Assembly: GCA_033297205.1 (NCBI GenBank)
Contig: MU859140.1
Location: 62,001-126,000 of the forward strand
Origin: Pseudoneurospora amorphoporcata
Taxonomy: Eukaryota; Ascomycota; Sordariomycetes; Sordariales; Sordariaceae
Reading direction: 5' to 3'
DNA: 64,000 nt
Made by a program: the position numbers and the translations under genes. Below are positions 22,706-33,818 of the stretch, piece by piece. How positions within the stretch are numbered: position 1 is the first letter of the stretch; each line of letters opens with the position of its first letter. The notes under the pieces are model-generated. The model searched no databases. It was not told the DNA's origin and was given only the letters and a program-made list of their open reading frames with translations.

Positions 22706-22974
22706 CATCTTGACTGAACACATTAAGGAGACTCAAGAGCATGAAGTTGGTGCCAAAGAAGGTAGCGGTCATGGATGGGTTCGTCGCGTTCCGGATGACT
22801 TCTTTCAGTGTATGTAACCAGAGGGACGCACACACATCCATACGACCAACAAAAGGCCCTTTAACAATCCGAGGTCCAAGTACGGAGGGGAACATGGGAT
22901 TAGCGACAAAACCTACTTAAGGTTCTGAGAAGTACGGTATTAAATGCCCCTGTTTTCTTCAAAAGCCCTGGAAC

Positions 22975-22975
<1 letters not shown>
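22706..22975. other. Flank with a second open frame
   Basis: Contains the natural-looking but unassigned frame described with the preceding hypothetical protein (about 22650-22812), then non-coding sequence up to the A-run. Confidence 0.3.

Positions 22976-23025
<50 letters not shown>
22976..23025 (+). repeat. Uninterrupted poly-A tract, about 50 bases
   Basis: Fifty consecutive A residues in the assembled sequence. No coding function. It could be the tail of an old retrotransposed copy on the plus strand or a simple homopolymer expansion. The true length is uncertain, as sequencers read such runs poorly. Confidence 0.9.
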
Positions 23026-23027
<2 letters not shown>

Positions 23028-23651
23028 TGAGCAATTCGTTCTCTCTGTCAGTCAAGAATTGGGGTCTAACATCATCAAATTATTCTAGATACTACAAGTC
23101 TGTACCGTGTTGCTCAGCAGATTGAGAGGGAAATGGCTGGCTTTTACGCGGGAAGGGGGGATCACTTTTGATGATGAACTCCGTAACGGAAGGAGTCCAT
23201 CCAACATGTGCATGATGTGATGACCTACGAGACTACCCACAAGTTCGGAGATAGGTCTATCAGGCTCTCAGAGCAGGAGACTGCCTTTTGGATTAATTCT
23301 GGGGTTTGACTACTCTGAAGAGTCTTCCAGTCTGTGTCAGCGGAGGCGGGTTGAAATGTTACACTAGAGGAGAAACTGTTTGTTTTGGACTCAAAACTCT
23401 TGGAACTGTGAAAGCAACCGCTTGTACCTCAGCCTGATGTTGATCATGGCTTCAACACGCCAGCTTTGTATCTGCGAAGATGTCAATGGGACTTCCGAAC
23501 ATGCTTCCTTTTCCCGTTGCTTAATGTTGCATGCACACGCATGCACCGCCACATCCCCTTTTCTTTACAATCCTCCCACAACCCGCTCAAGCAACCCCCA
23601 ACACCAATACAGGTACTTAAAGCATAATTTGGGGTCATCGTAATAACCAAA
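23026..23651. other. Intergenic, no gene seen
   Basis: No supported coding frame. It lies between the A-run and the tRNA-like relic. Confidence 0.5.
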
Positions 23652-23725
23652 GTTTGATTAGCTCAGTTGGGAGAGCGTTGTATCCCAAAGGACGAAGGGT
23701 CAGGAGTTCCAATCTTCTATTGAAT
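23652..23725 (+). pseudogene. tRNA-like relic
   Basis: The D-arm TTAGCTCAGTTGGGAGAGC is perfect for a Pol III A box. Acceptor strands GTTTGAT and ATTGAAT still pair with wobbles and sit at the right distance (74 bases overall). The T-arm is degraded: AGTTCCAATCT replaces GGTTCGAATCC, the T-stem has a mismatch, and the anticodon stem GTTGT/AGGAC is broken. I therefore call a decayed tRNA of unknown identity. A divergent functional tRNA is less likely because the B box has lost its invariant bases. Confidence 0.55.
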
Positions 23726-23946
23726 GAACATTCTTTGTGTTTCTTCTGATCTGAAGGAACACCTTGAGGGAATCTTTTTTTGAAAGTTCTTTTCTAACTT
23801 TTCTAAGTCTCAGTTTTTCTTTGTTTATCCTCTTAAAAAAAGAAAAAAAAAAACCTTTCTTTTTTTTCCCCCTCATTATGATATGTCCGAAACGACATGT
23901 TTTCCCCGAACCCGTCCCGACTCCCTTGTTAACACGAGTTCAAATA

Positions 23947-25735
23947 CTACCTGCTGTGGGATAACAGTCGCTCATCTAACCAGTTCGTGATATCGCCGAA
24001 TTCATCAACGGCCTGTATTTCCGCCTTGACATTGAGCATCAACATTCTCTGCAGTTCTAGCTTGTGCTCACGCCCTGCTGTGTCAATTCTAGCCGTAGTG
24101 CATATGTTTCGTAAAACGCTGACGGCCTTCTCCCTGTCTCCATCGCTGAGTGGCGATGTGCAGTCGCCTGCGTGACTTTTCGTTCTTCGAGTTCTCGGCC
24201 TCTTCACCGGGCGTTCGTCTTGGAATGCTGTGCAGTTTGACAAGTTAGCACAAGTCATGTACCTGCCTAACGAAACACTCACTATCTACAGAATAAGCGA
24301 TTGATTCCTGACTCGAGAGGTCTTGGCTCGATTGGCTGTCCTGGCTGTTGGCGGAAAGATCTTGCGTTATCACTGTGTGCGAGAGGACATCACTACTGCG
24401 AATCCCAAGCCATCTTAACCTGGGCACTTTAGTGCGCTCCTCGTGATCAAGGCGCTGGCTGCCGTATTGGTAAGTCCGAAGAATAGAGATCCCATGGGGA
24501 TCGAAGTCGACCAAAGCAAACATAGGTAAACGTGGTCGAACTGAATGGACTGTTGCGAGGAACTTTCGTGTAGCAAGGTCGGGATACCCCTTCCCCTGAA
24601 AGCGTAACCGTTAGCACCGTTGCTGTTGTAGAGGTTGGCATAGCCTTACAGTCACCAGAATCCCACTTCCTGCCCGAGAGACTGTATGGTAGAGTGAAGC
24701 AGACAGGGTTCGGAAAGTGGCCTGCCCGTATACGTCAGTGGAAAAGTCTTGGCAGGGATATACACAGGCGGACGAAGTCATGCCTCTTTCTCAATGACCA
24801 GAAGCCATTTCACGGATTGAAAGTCGATCCTGTCGACTGCGCTGATTGATGGCAACAAAACACCCTGGAACAGTCAGTCGAGGGAGCTGCTGGGCGGGCA
24901 GAAATACTTACACTGTCAGAAGACTCGGCACAGTTGATGCAGATACCTCCCCGCATCATAAGTTTCACCTGACCAGCAATGAGGCCCTTTGCGGTGGCTA
25001 CCTAAAACACCATGAGCATCACGAGTGGTGGGGATTGACCGGAAAGGTGTCGAATACGTACAATGTTCAGATCACCACGCCCTACTCCAAGTGTGAACGC
25101 AAGATTGTCCACCATCTCGTCGACCACGCTCTGTGACCTGAACAGTTCCATGTTCTGGTAGTAAATGTTCCTGTTCGAGTTAGAAACAAATGTACATGTA
25201 CCGGTATGAACACTGAAGGTAACGCACCTCTTGGTAATAAGAGTTCCGGACAAGAGTGCTTCGTGAGAAAGCTCGATGATGCGGAACAAGGCTTCTGTAT
25301 TCAACATGGTCAGTGCTGCAGAGCTTAGCCAACAACAACTTGGTGGCGTGACTGACCAAATCTCCGGAGCTCTTGCGGGTTACGTCCCGGAAAGCGTACA
25401 GTATCCATATGCCGTCCATCTCTTGGGTTTGGGACAGAAGCAGTCGGGTTGAATGCCTGCTCGTTAGTCGACCGCCGATAGGGTATGATAATGGGACCCC
25501 CAACACTGACAGCATCCACGATGGTCTCGAACAAGGTTTCGATCTTTGCGAGGACATCATCGTTGGATTGGCTCTGTGGTATGAACACAATGTTACGAGG
25601 CAGCCTACTACTACCAGCTCTTACGGATGAAGGTCCGGGTTGTCTAAGAGGAGGAGAGAGTTGTCCATGGGCGTTGCTAGTCGTGGGCTGAGAAGGGCGA
25701 TGGAGGAACTGGTTGCGTATCGGACAGAAATACAT
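23947..25735 (-). CDS. spo11: Meiotic DNA double-strand-break transesterase Spo11
   Basis: The model is complement(join(23947..24227, 24283..24595, 24650..24721, 24784..24864, 24912..25001, 25062..25170, 25228..25294, 25357..25735)), 463 aa, with the frame intact across seven introns. Spo11 is the topoisomerase VI A-like nuclease that opens meiotic recombination. Visible signatures are the 5Y-CAP tyrosine motif RNIYYQN (Tyr153 the likely catalytic residue), the TOPRIM glutamate in VIEKEATF (Glu240), GKGYPDLATR at 267-276 and the metal-binding VDFDPHG (Asp296, Asp298), then PRLRWLG. The tail after residue 330 is Ser/Gln-rich with a basic KRPRTRR patch. The fifth intron begins GC instead of GT, directly before an in-frame TGA. 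The gene is divergent from ERG7 across 698 bases. Confidence 0.93.
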
Positions 25736-26325
25736 GCTTGCAACGAGCGGTAGTGAGAAGAGAAACGAATGGTGTCTAATAGTATACTTGTAGTTGTGAT
25801 CGATGGAGTAACGCTACTTTAGCCTGAGCGAGGAGTGTAAGTTGAACGGCAGCTCCTCGTTGGAACCCGGGTCGAATTTTTGGCGGATAAGCAGAAGCTC
25901 GAATACAGCTTAATACTGAAGAAAATTTTCTCATCTTGGTGGCGAGCCCTGATGAAATTTCCAAAAGGGGAAATATCATAGGGAAGGAACCTCTCCTACT
26001 TCGAGGTGCTCCTTCCATGCTAGAGGCTGTTGATGTCTGACGGAATGTCGTTGCTATCATGATAGTAGACCCACTCGACTTACACGGCACAGTGCAAACT
26101 ATACACCATCCGATCTGCATCTCCAGACCCCCTCTGCTTCCCCCACACCCCATGGCCCCCAAGATTCTTGGCGCTGTTGGCCCTGTCAATTGTGTCAAAG
26201 CTCCTACTTTACGTTCGGGAACACGACGCGACCCGTCCCCGATTGGACTGGCGCAGGGCCAATTCATTCAGGGGTAATGCTGTGTTGTCATCAGTTGCGC
26301 TGTGAATTATTCGTACTTACTCTCC

Positions 26326-26365
<40 letters not shown>

Positions 26366-26433
26366 CCATCTTTTGGTCTAGCGCCAGTTTTCTTTTCTTT
26401 ATTCGTTTTCCAAGATCGAACTAACTCATCGTC
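25736..26433. promoter_or_regulatory. Shared divergent promoter region of spo11 and ERG7
   Basis: The 698 bases between two start codons on opposite strands must carry both promoters, one meiotic and one constitutive. A T-run of 37 bases lies 68 bases before the ERG7 ATG; poly(dT) tracts exclude nucleosomes in fungal promoters. No specific binding site is claimed. Confidence 0.5.
26329..26365 (+). repeat. Poly-T tract, about 37 bases
   Basis: Uninterrupted T-run in the ERG7 leader or core promoter. Length may vary between strains and is hard to sequence accurately. Confidence 0.9.
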
Positions 26434-28817
26434 ATGGCGAGGAAGCAGGCCACTGAAGCCCCGGCGGCCTCGAACGAATCATCCAAGAAACGGTCCAGCG
26501 CCGACAGCGATGATTACGATGCCAAACGACCCCGGCTACAGGAGAGCACCGATAAGGCGCGTTGGCGTTTGAGCAGCGAAGGCGGCCGGCACACATGGCA
26601 TTACCTCGAGGATGACGAGGCCGCAAAGAAATGGCCGCAATCATATGCTGACAAGTACTACCTGGGAATGCCTTTGGTAAACCGTCCAGCCGTAAGCTTA
26701 CAAAATGCTGCTGTCACATGCTAACCTTGCGCACCAACCTCACAGGAGCTCCCCGAACTACCCAAGGCGACAAACCCCCTCGATGCCGTACGGAATGGCC
26801 TTACTTTCTTCGAAAAGCTCCAGCTCCCCGAGGGCCATTGGGGTTGCGAGTACGGCGGTCCCATGTTCCTCCTCCCCGGTGTCGTCATCGCCCGCTACGT
26901 CACCAAGAACCCCGTCCCCTGGTACTACGCCACCGAGATCAAGAACTACCTGTTTGCACGAGCGAACCCCGTCGACGGCGGATGGGGGCTACACATCGAA
27001 GGCGAGAGCACTATGCTGGGAACGACGCTGAACTACACGACATTGCGCCTCGTAGGCGTGGAGGCAGACCATCCGGTCATGGTGAAAGCGCGGGCAACAA
27101 TGCATAAGATGGGAGGTGCTATTTGCGCACCACACTGGGCCAAATTCTGGCTCACGGTATTGGGCATCATGAAATGGGACATCGTCAACCCTGTCCCGCC
27201 CGAGCTCTGGCTTCTCCCCGACTGGGTGCCCATTGCGCCGTGGAGATGGTGGATTCATATGCGCCAGGTCTTCCTGCCCATGAGTTATCTATGGTCCAAG
27301 AAGTGGCAGGCGGAGGAGACGGACTTGATTCGGGAGTTGCGTAAGGAGTTATTCGTGGAGGACTGGGACAAGATTGATTGGGCTGGAAACCGCAACACCA
27401 TTCATCCTAACGACAACTACCACCCAAAAACCGCCTTTCTCAACACGGTCAACTGGCTTCTCGTGAATATCTGGAACCCCGTATTCCGTACCAAGTACTT
27501 GGTAGACAAGGCAGAGAAGTGGGCGTCCGATCTTATCGACATGGAGGACGAAAATACCGATTATTCTGATCTGGCACCTGTCAACGCTGCGATGAACACC
27601 GTTTGTTGTTACGTTCGGGATGGGCCTGGCGCTTACTCCGTGCGAAGGCACGTGGAAAGGCTAGATGAGGTCCTCTGGGTAAACGCTGAGGGTATGCTTT
27701 GCAATGGCACAAATGGTGTGCAATGCTGGGACACTGCATTCGCCATTCAGGCTATCATGGATGCTGGCTTGACGGAAGACCCACGCTGGAGGCCGATGCT
27801 AATCAAGTCATTGGAGTTTCTCGAGGATCAGCAAATTCGGGAGAACGTCAAGGATCAGGACAAGTGCTACCGCCATCCCCGCAAGGGTGCTTGGGCATTC
27901 AGCAACAAGGACCAAGGATATGCAGTCAGCGATTGCGTCTCTGAGGCATTGAAATCCGTCATCATCCTGCAGAAGACACCAGGCTTCCCTACTTTGATCG
28001 ACGACCAGCGTATCTTTGATGCCGTTGACACCATGCTTACCTATCAGAACCCATCTGGTGCCTGCTCATCCTACGAGACCCCTCGGGCCGGACAGTGGAT
28101 GGAGGTTCTGAATGCCGCAGAAGTGTTTGGCAACATCATGGTTGAATTCGAGTATCCCGAATGCACGACGGCCGTTCTTACAACCCTCTCGCTCTTCAAG
28201 AAACACTGGCCCAATCATCGCACAGACGAGATTGACAGCTTCATCACCCGCGCTGTCAAGTGGATCAAGAGCGATCAGAAGCCTCATGGTGGTTGGTATG
28301 GAAACTGGGGCATTTGCTTCACGTACGCCACCATGTTTGCTTTGGAGAGCTTAGCTAGTGTCGGTGAAACGTATGAGACCAGTAAATATGCCAAGAAGGG
28401 ATGCGACTTCCTCATCTCCAAGCAGAGAGAGGACGGTGGGTGGTCTGAAAGTTACAAGGTAAGTTTCGTCCTTGCATGTCACGGGCTGGGCTATGCCATT
28501 TTTATTTGATGCTAACCCGAGTCTAGGCTTGCGAGACGGGCGAGTACGTTGAGCATCCAACTGGCTCCCAAGTGGTCATGACCGCCTGGGCGCTCATTGG
28601 GCTAATCAAGGCCAAATATCCCGATATTGAACCTATCAAGAAGGGCATCAAGTTGATTATGGATCGTCAACAACCCAACGGAGAGTGGCTGCAAGAGGCC
28701 ATTGAGGGCGTCTTCAACAAGAGTTGCATGATCTCCTATCCGAACTACAAGTTCGTCTTTCCACTGAAGGCTATGGGCTTGTTTGCCAAACGATACCCGG
28801 ATGAGAAGGTCGTCTGA
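26434..28817 (+). CDS. erg7: Lanosterol synthase (2,3-oxidosqualene cyclase)
   Basis: The model is join(26434..26676, 26746..28458, 28527..28817), 748 aa, the usual length for fungal Erg7. It converts 2,3-oxidosqualene to lanosterol in ergosterol synthesis on the ER and lipid droplets. Visible signatures are the proton-donor motif DCVSEA with Asp477 (DCTAE class), several QW repeats (LQLPEGHWGCEYGG, KGAWAFSNKDQGY, KPHGGWYGNWG, REDGGWSESY, QPNGEWLQE), and GVQCWDTAFAIQA, GQWMEVLNAAEVFGN. An extra Lys/Arg-rich N-terminal 45 residues includes KRPRLQE. All three exons read without interruption. Confidence 0.97.
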
Positions 28818-29637
28818 ATGCTCGGCCGAAGGGGACATTCCTAGATGACATTGCAAAACTTCGGTCGGAGGTATGATGATTAATGGCCTACATAATGTTA
28901 ATACATATGATTCGACTTCAAGACACGGTTTCTTCTCACGAAATCGGGATTCAAAAATGCAGGTAGGGGTGCAGAGCTGCAAGTTCACTGTACATGTTCG
29001 TGGCCCCCATCTGGCGGAAGTCTGTAATACCTTACCTACCTATAGTGGCCTATCGAATTCCTTTGAGGACCGTATGGCAGGAGATTGGCCGTCTGCCTGT
29101 AAATTCCGGCGGGCATATATGTCGGTGTACCTGGTTTCCGAAAGACTCGGGCCTAAACGTAGCCACTCTGAACACCAATTTCTTGCGATGATACAGTATC
29201 TTCACTATTTCTTTTAGCCCTTTTCGAGATGTCCGTTGGCTTGGTTCCTGCTGTTGACTTGGCCATCAAGGTGCGCACTTGCTGGTCCCGCTACAGTGAC
29301 ACAAATTCTAGGACAGGAAGGCGGTGAAAGGAGCACCCGCATGTGCCTCCCCTTCTTGCCGGCAGAATCAAGGAATAACCCCACCACAAATGCATGTCCC
29401 AACGAAGCCAACAGCTCAGTTACGTACCCCCTGTGGCATAAAGTGAGAGCTGTTTCTCTCCGTTTCCATCAACTGACACCTTTTTAAACCCAAACGCAAT
29501 CTATCCTCTCCACCACGACACCTGTTTCGAGACCTCCGCTATCTCGTCGCAGTTACCATCCAACAGATTCCATACCTCGTACGCCGGAAAGATCATCCTA
29601 GTTTCGACACGAATAAATTTATCGACTCGAGACCAGA
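28818..29637. other. Intergenic, ERG7 3' flank and SGT1 promoter
   Basis: No gene seen. The last 150 bases are rich in C/T, as usual for a fungal leader. Confidence 0.5.
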
Positions 29638-31089
29638 ATGTCAGCAACCACAATCGCCCAGAAGGGCATGGAAGCTTTCGAAAAGGGTGATAATGCCACG
29701 GCCATCTCACTTCTCGACAAGGCAATCGAGTCTTCCAACTCGCCGATGTGGCTCTTGGTTCGCTCCAAAGCACATCAAAAGGCCAAAAACCTTGAGGAAG
29801 CGCTACACGATGCCGAACTTGCTTACCATGTCGCAGCCGAACGTGGCTCCGGTACATCACGCAGTCACATGATCCAAGCCCAGTACCGCCGTGCCGTCAT
29901 CTACTACCAACTCGGACGCTTTGCCGATGCAGACTGCTGTGCTAAATGGAGCATGCTGCTTGCCGAAGGCCGGCCAGCTCGCGAGGACGATGGTGTGGAA
30001 AAGAGGGTTGACTCGGAAGGAAATTACACAGTCACATACGATGAGTATCTTGCCGACAAAGAGAACCAACCGAAACCGAAAACCTCTGACGGCAACGCTT
30101 TCGCCGCTGCTGAGAAGGAACCTAATGCCACAGCCTGGAACATGGCATTTTCGTGGAGAAGCCAGGCTCTTGGAAGGCTTAAGAATTTACCAAAAGATCA
30201 CCCCGCCTGGAAGGTCAATGTCACCAAGATTCCGCCTAAGCCCGAACAGAAGAAGGCCAAAAGCCCCGAGCCGGCCGAGTTGACGAGTGAAGATGAGGTG
30301 CAGAAGCAAAAGCCACCCAAGAAGGAGGCTCCTGCCCCTGGATCCGTCCCTGACGAGAAGATGAAGCTGCGTATTGATTTCTACCAGACCAACCAGACTG
30401 TCACCGTCAGTCTGTTTGTGAAGGATCTCCAAAAGGACGACTTGAAGGTCGACTTTGGCAAACACCAAGTAAGTCCACACTGCTTTGGAGCGCCATAGAC
30501 TACAGTTACTAACAGAGGATAGGTTCGCATCTCTCCCATCCCTCGCGAAGCAGCATCATACGTCAAGCCCGGTGACAGAGAAGCTACCTCGACACTCATT
30601 CTCGCCGGCGAAATTGATCCCTCAGCCTCAAAGTGGTCCGCTTCGCCACGCAAGATCGAGCTCGTGCTGCAGAAGGCCACGCCTGGCATTAAATGGGGGC
30701 TTTGGGGCGAAGAAAAGATTGGTTCAGCCGAATTCGACGACCAACAGCCTGTTACAACAACGTCATCTTCTGCTGCCTCGACTGCTAAGCCAGCTGCTCC
30801 TTCCGCTCCTACTCCCGCAAAGGTCCCCGCCTACCCCACGAGCAGCAAATCTGGCCCCAAGAACTGGGACAGTCTTCCTGTCGACGACGACAAGGAGGAG
30901 GGCCAGGATATCAATGGCTTCTTCAAATCTTTGTACAAGGGTAGCACGCCTGAACAGCAGCGTGCCATGATGAAAAGCTTCCTCGAGAGCAATGGCACGA
31001 CACTGAGCACCAACTGGGATGAGGTGAAGGATAAGGTCGTTCCGACGGTGCCCCCCGAGGGAGTCGAGCCCAAGCCGTGGAACGGTTAG
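29638..31089 (+). CDS. sgt1: SGT1 co-chaperone (TPR-CS-SGS)
   Basis: The model is join(29638..30468, 30523..31089), 465 aa. Three domains appear in the expected order: TPR-like helices at 1 to about 125 (AQKGMEAFEKGDNATAISLL, AQYRRAVIYYQLGRFADAD), a CS domain at about 241-330 (KLRIDFYQTNQTVTVSLFVK, SPRKIELVLQKATPGIKWG) and the SGS domain at about 385-465 (SGPKNWDSLP, GFFKSLYKGSTPEQQRAMMK, SFLESNGTTLSTNWDEV). Sgt1 links Hsp90 to Skp1-containing SCF complexes, kinetochore assembly and, in other organisms, NLR stability. The intron lies inside the CS domain. A fungal-type protein with no oddities. Confidence 0.96.
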
Positions 31090-32099
31090 TTGACATTACC
31101 GGGTTGGTTGATAATGGTGGTTGCCAAGTTAGGGAATATCCCAAAGATGCTTCGCTCACAAAGAACAACCACAAACGAAGCGGGAAACATAAGTGGAGGA
31201 GAAGAAGAGGAACAAGAGTGTTCTGAAAATGGGCAGGGTCTTATTATACTCCCCAACACAAACGAAGCGGCTCAGGGACAACCTGATTACTAGGAAGAGT
31301 GGCAGGAATGGATGGGGCAGTTTGACTCTCTCTTCGACAAGTTTGTTGAGGTCTCGTGCATGGAAAGGATGGGGATGGTTCGAAGTCGTATGGAGCGTCC
31401 TCCAGTTCTTCATCTTCTGCTCCTTGGCGTGGATGTCAATCCTACTCATATTTTTGAAGTACAGTGTCGTTGTTGAGTTGCGGGAAAAGCGGCTGTTTGC
31501 GGGTATTCTTTTTGACACTATGCGTGAAGACCTGGCGCATCTGCCCGGGTTTCAGGTTATCAAAAATAATTTGGCCGTTGCCGGTGCAATTATTCAATTC
31601 TTTTTCCATATCATAGCTGAAGCTTTTGCGGGCTGACATAGCGGTAGTCTAAGCATTAGTCTACAGAAGCGGTTAATATGATACAGTATTGCGAAGCGAA
31701 GTTAATCTTAAGCTGCTTCATCAAGAGCGATGTGCCAGCCTGTGCTTTCTCCTGTGATTATCTAGAAATATCAGAGACAGGTTGCAGTTCGGGGTTAGAC
31801 TTCATGAAATTCCTGCCCTCCTGCTATTCCATTCACCTGTGTCGAAACAAGATCCTTCATTTGATTCCACGCGGGAGGATAGCTTGGAGCTTAACATGAC
31901 ATCAAATACAGGCCAAGTTTTGAATTCATTTCTTATATACTAAGGGTATGATTAGGTTGTTATTACCGCCTCGACAAGGTATGTGAAGCGTCCAAGTACG
32001 GGTATGACGTCTATCTATCTGTCTATGTAGGCATCATGGCATAGTTCTCGTTCTCATTATTCCCCTTTCCTCCCATAGGCCTCTCAACTCCTACCCCAT
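31090..32099. other. Convergent 3' flanks of SGT1 and glucosyltransferase
   Basis: Overlapping open frames occur on both strands at 31156-31636, including one with a hydrophobic stretch, but neither has a good ATG or a family. A 13-base direct repeat (ACAAACGAAGCGG) occurs at about 31171 and 31258. No gene is called. Confidence 0.45.
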
Positions 32100-33818
32100 T
32101 CAGTCCACCCGATCTTTGCTATCCGGCGACCCAGCCACCCTCAGTCTAGGATTGCTCCCACCGACAACATCAGCAGCCCGACTCTCCCGATCCTCCACCT
32201 CCACCACGCTCATATCTATCCTCACCCTGAACTGCCTGCCCCTCCACCTGACGGTCGTGCCCAACAACACGGCCGTCGTCCAGATCGGCAGCGCCAGAAT
32301 TTCCCTCCCCAACCAAGCAGCAATCCACTCGCTAAACGGCCTCTGCACCGTCCCCCCCTGTCTTGCCGTGCCCCTAGCGAAAAAGGGCGTGTCCTCATCT
32401 ACGTCCAAACTCTGCAGTCGGAACAACTTGCTCGTCAACCACCGATCAATCGACATCCAAATCATGACACTTCCCAGCCACAGAGCAGCCATGGCGTCCC
32501 ACGTCTGAGGCATGCCGAAAGCCCTGTTGAACCACGGCAACGTAGTCACCGCAAAAGCAAAATAAGCACAACACACCAAACTCTCCACGCCCGGCTCCAC
32601 CAGCGTCGCCGCAAGAACCGTCCACTTCCTCACCCTCAACCAGCGCACGCGCCGGGCAATGTACGCGGCGACGGACATGCCCGCCATAGGCTGGATGGCT
32701 ACTTCGCCAAACACTAAACCGTGGTTTTTGTAGCCGGGGGAGGAAGAGCGCCAGATTAAGTCGCCGATCAAGTGGTCTTCGCAGATATAACTAGAGAAGA
32801 AATCGATGCCCGTGCCGCGGGTTGAGTCCGAAGAGCGTAAGAGGGGGTTGGAGGAGACGGTGGTGAAGGCGTCCAGGTGCGATTTGCGGAACATGTTGGA
32901 TTTGCCGACGATGCAAGGGGCTAGGCTGACGGTGTTGATGGCGCTGTAGAACTTGGCGTGGGTGGTGGACATGAACATTTCCTCGAGGCGGCCGCCGTGG
33001 GAGAGGAGGCCTCGAGGTTCTGAGGTAGTTCTGGAAGTAATGCTGGAGGGCAGGAGGGATTGCCCTTCGGTTGTTGAGGTCTTGACGGCGCTGGCACCGG
33101 AGAGGGTGTTGTCTAGGTCTACCACGAGTGGGAGCTGATGGACAAATTTGTAGGGGGTTGCCCTGCCGCCGTTGGCTTCAAAGCCCAAGAGCTTATCGAC
33201 CATCCTGCCTGCTGCGTTCTTGGCCACCCAGACATTGCAGTCCACGTTCCAGATAACGTCGCCCTTGGCTTCGCGGTATGCGCGGCTGATGTTGCGGATC
33301 TTGGGGTTCGGGCCCAGGCTGTTGACATGCCCAGCACTACCGTGGAGAATCGGGTCTTCTTCCTCGACGAGAACCTGCGCGTCGAAGGTAGGGAAATCGG
33401 CCACGAGCTGGCAGAGGACGGGGTAGGCCGGGTCGTTCTTGGAATCGACGCAGAGCCGGATCGAGAGCTTGGACTTGGGGTAGGCGAGCCGGAAGGTCGA
33501 GGAGAGGCATTCGTATAGGCCTACGTCTATGCCCTTGACGGGCCGGATGACGGTAACGTGAGGGACCTCATTTTCGGGTAATGAAGGCGATGCGGGAGGT
33601 GGAAGAGGTGTGGTGTGGTTGCGGTATCTATATGAGGTGCATATCCCGTGGTTAGTGACCGGTGTGCAGGTTTACGACAGCTGCAATGTTTTGCGCGCGC
33701 ATATGGTGTTGTTGCAGTTCGCTTACAGTTTGGTGATGCCAACAAGTTGGACGAGAAAGACGATACAGCTCCAGCCAAGACAAACCAAGGCCACGCCTTG
33801 GATAATATTCATGGACAT
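32100..33818 (-). CDS. Ceramide glucosyltransferase (glucosylceramide synthase, GT21)
   Basis: The model is complement(join(32100..33627, 33727..33818)), 539 aa. The first exon encodes an N-terminal membrane anchor (MSMNIIQGVALVCLGW then IVFLVQLVGI). The GT-A core follows: VPHVTVIRPVKGID, IRLCVDSKNDPAYPV, VIWNVDCNVWV with the D1-type Asp, ICEDHLIGDLIW with the base Asp, and RRVRW as the (Q/R)xxRW acceptor motif. Hydrophobic C-terminal helices complete the membrane enzyme. It transfers glucose from UDP-glucose to ceramide at the Golgi/ER, giving the fungal glucosylceramides needed for growth. A Ser/Thr-rich insertion sits between the D1 and D3 motifs. The intron is at a codon position that keeps the frame. 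Confidence 0.94.

Noticed and set aside
22976..26365. A50 and T37 as inverted borders of a 3.4-kb mobile element around spo11
   Set aside because: The enclosed gene is a conserved single-function meiotic gene and no terminal repeats or target duplications were seen; the T-run fits the ERG7 promoter better.
31156..31636. Overlapping frames on both strands, one with a membrane-like stretch
   Set aside because: No good ATG, no family and no splice support; more likely 3' flanking sequence.
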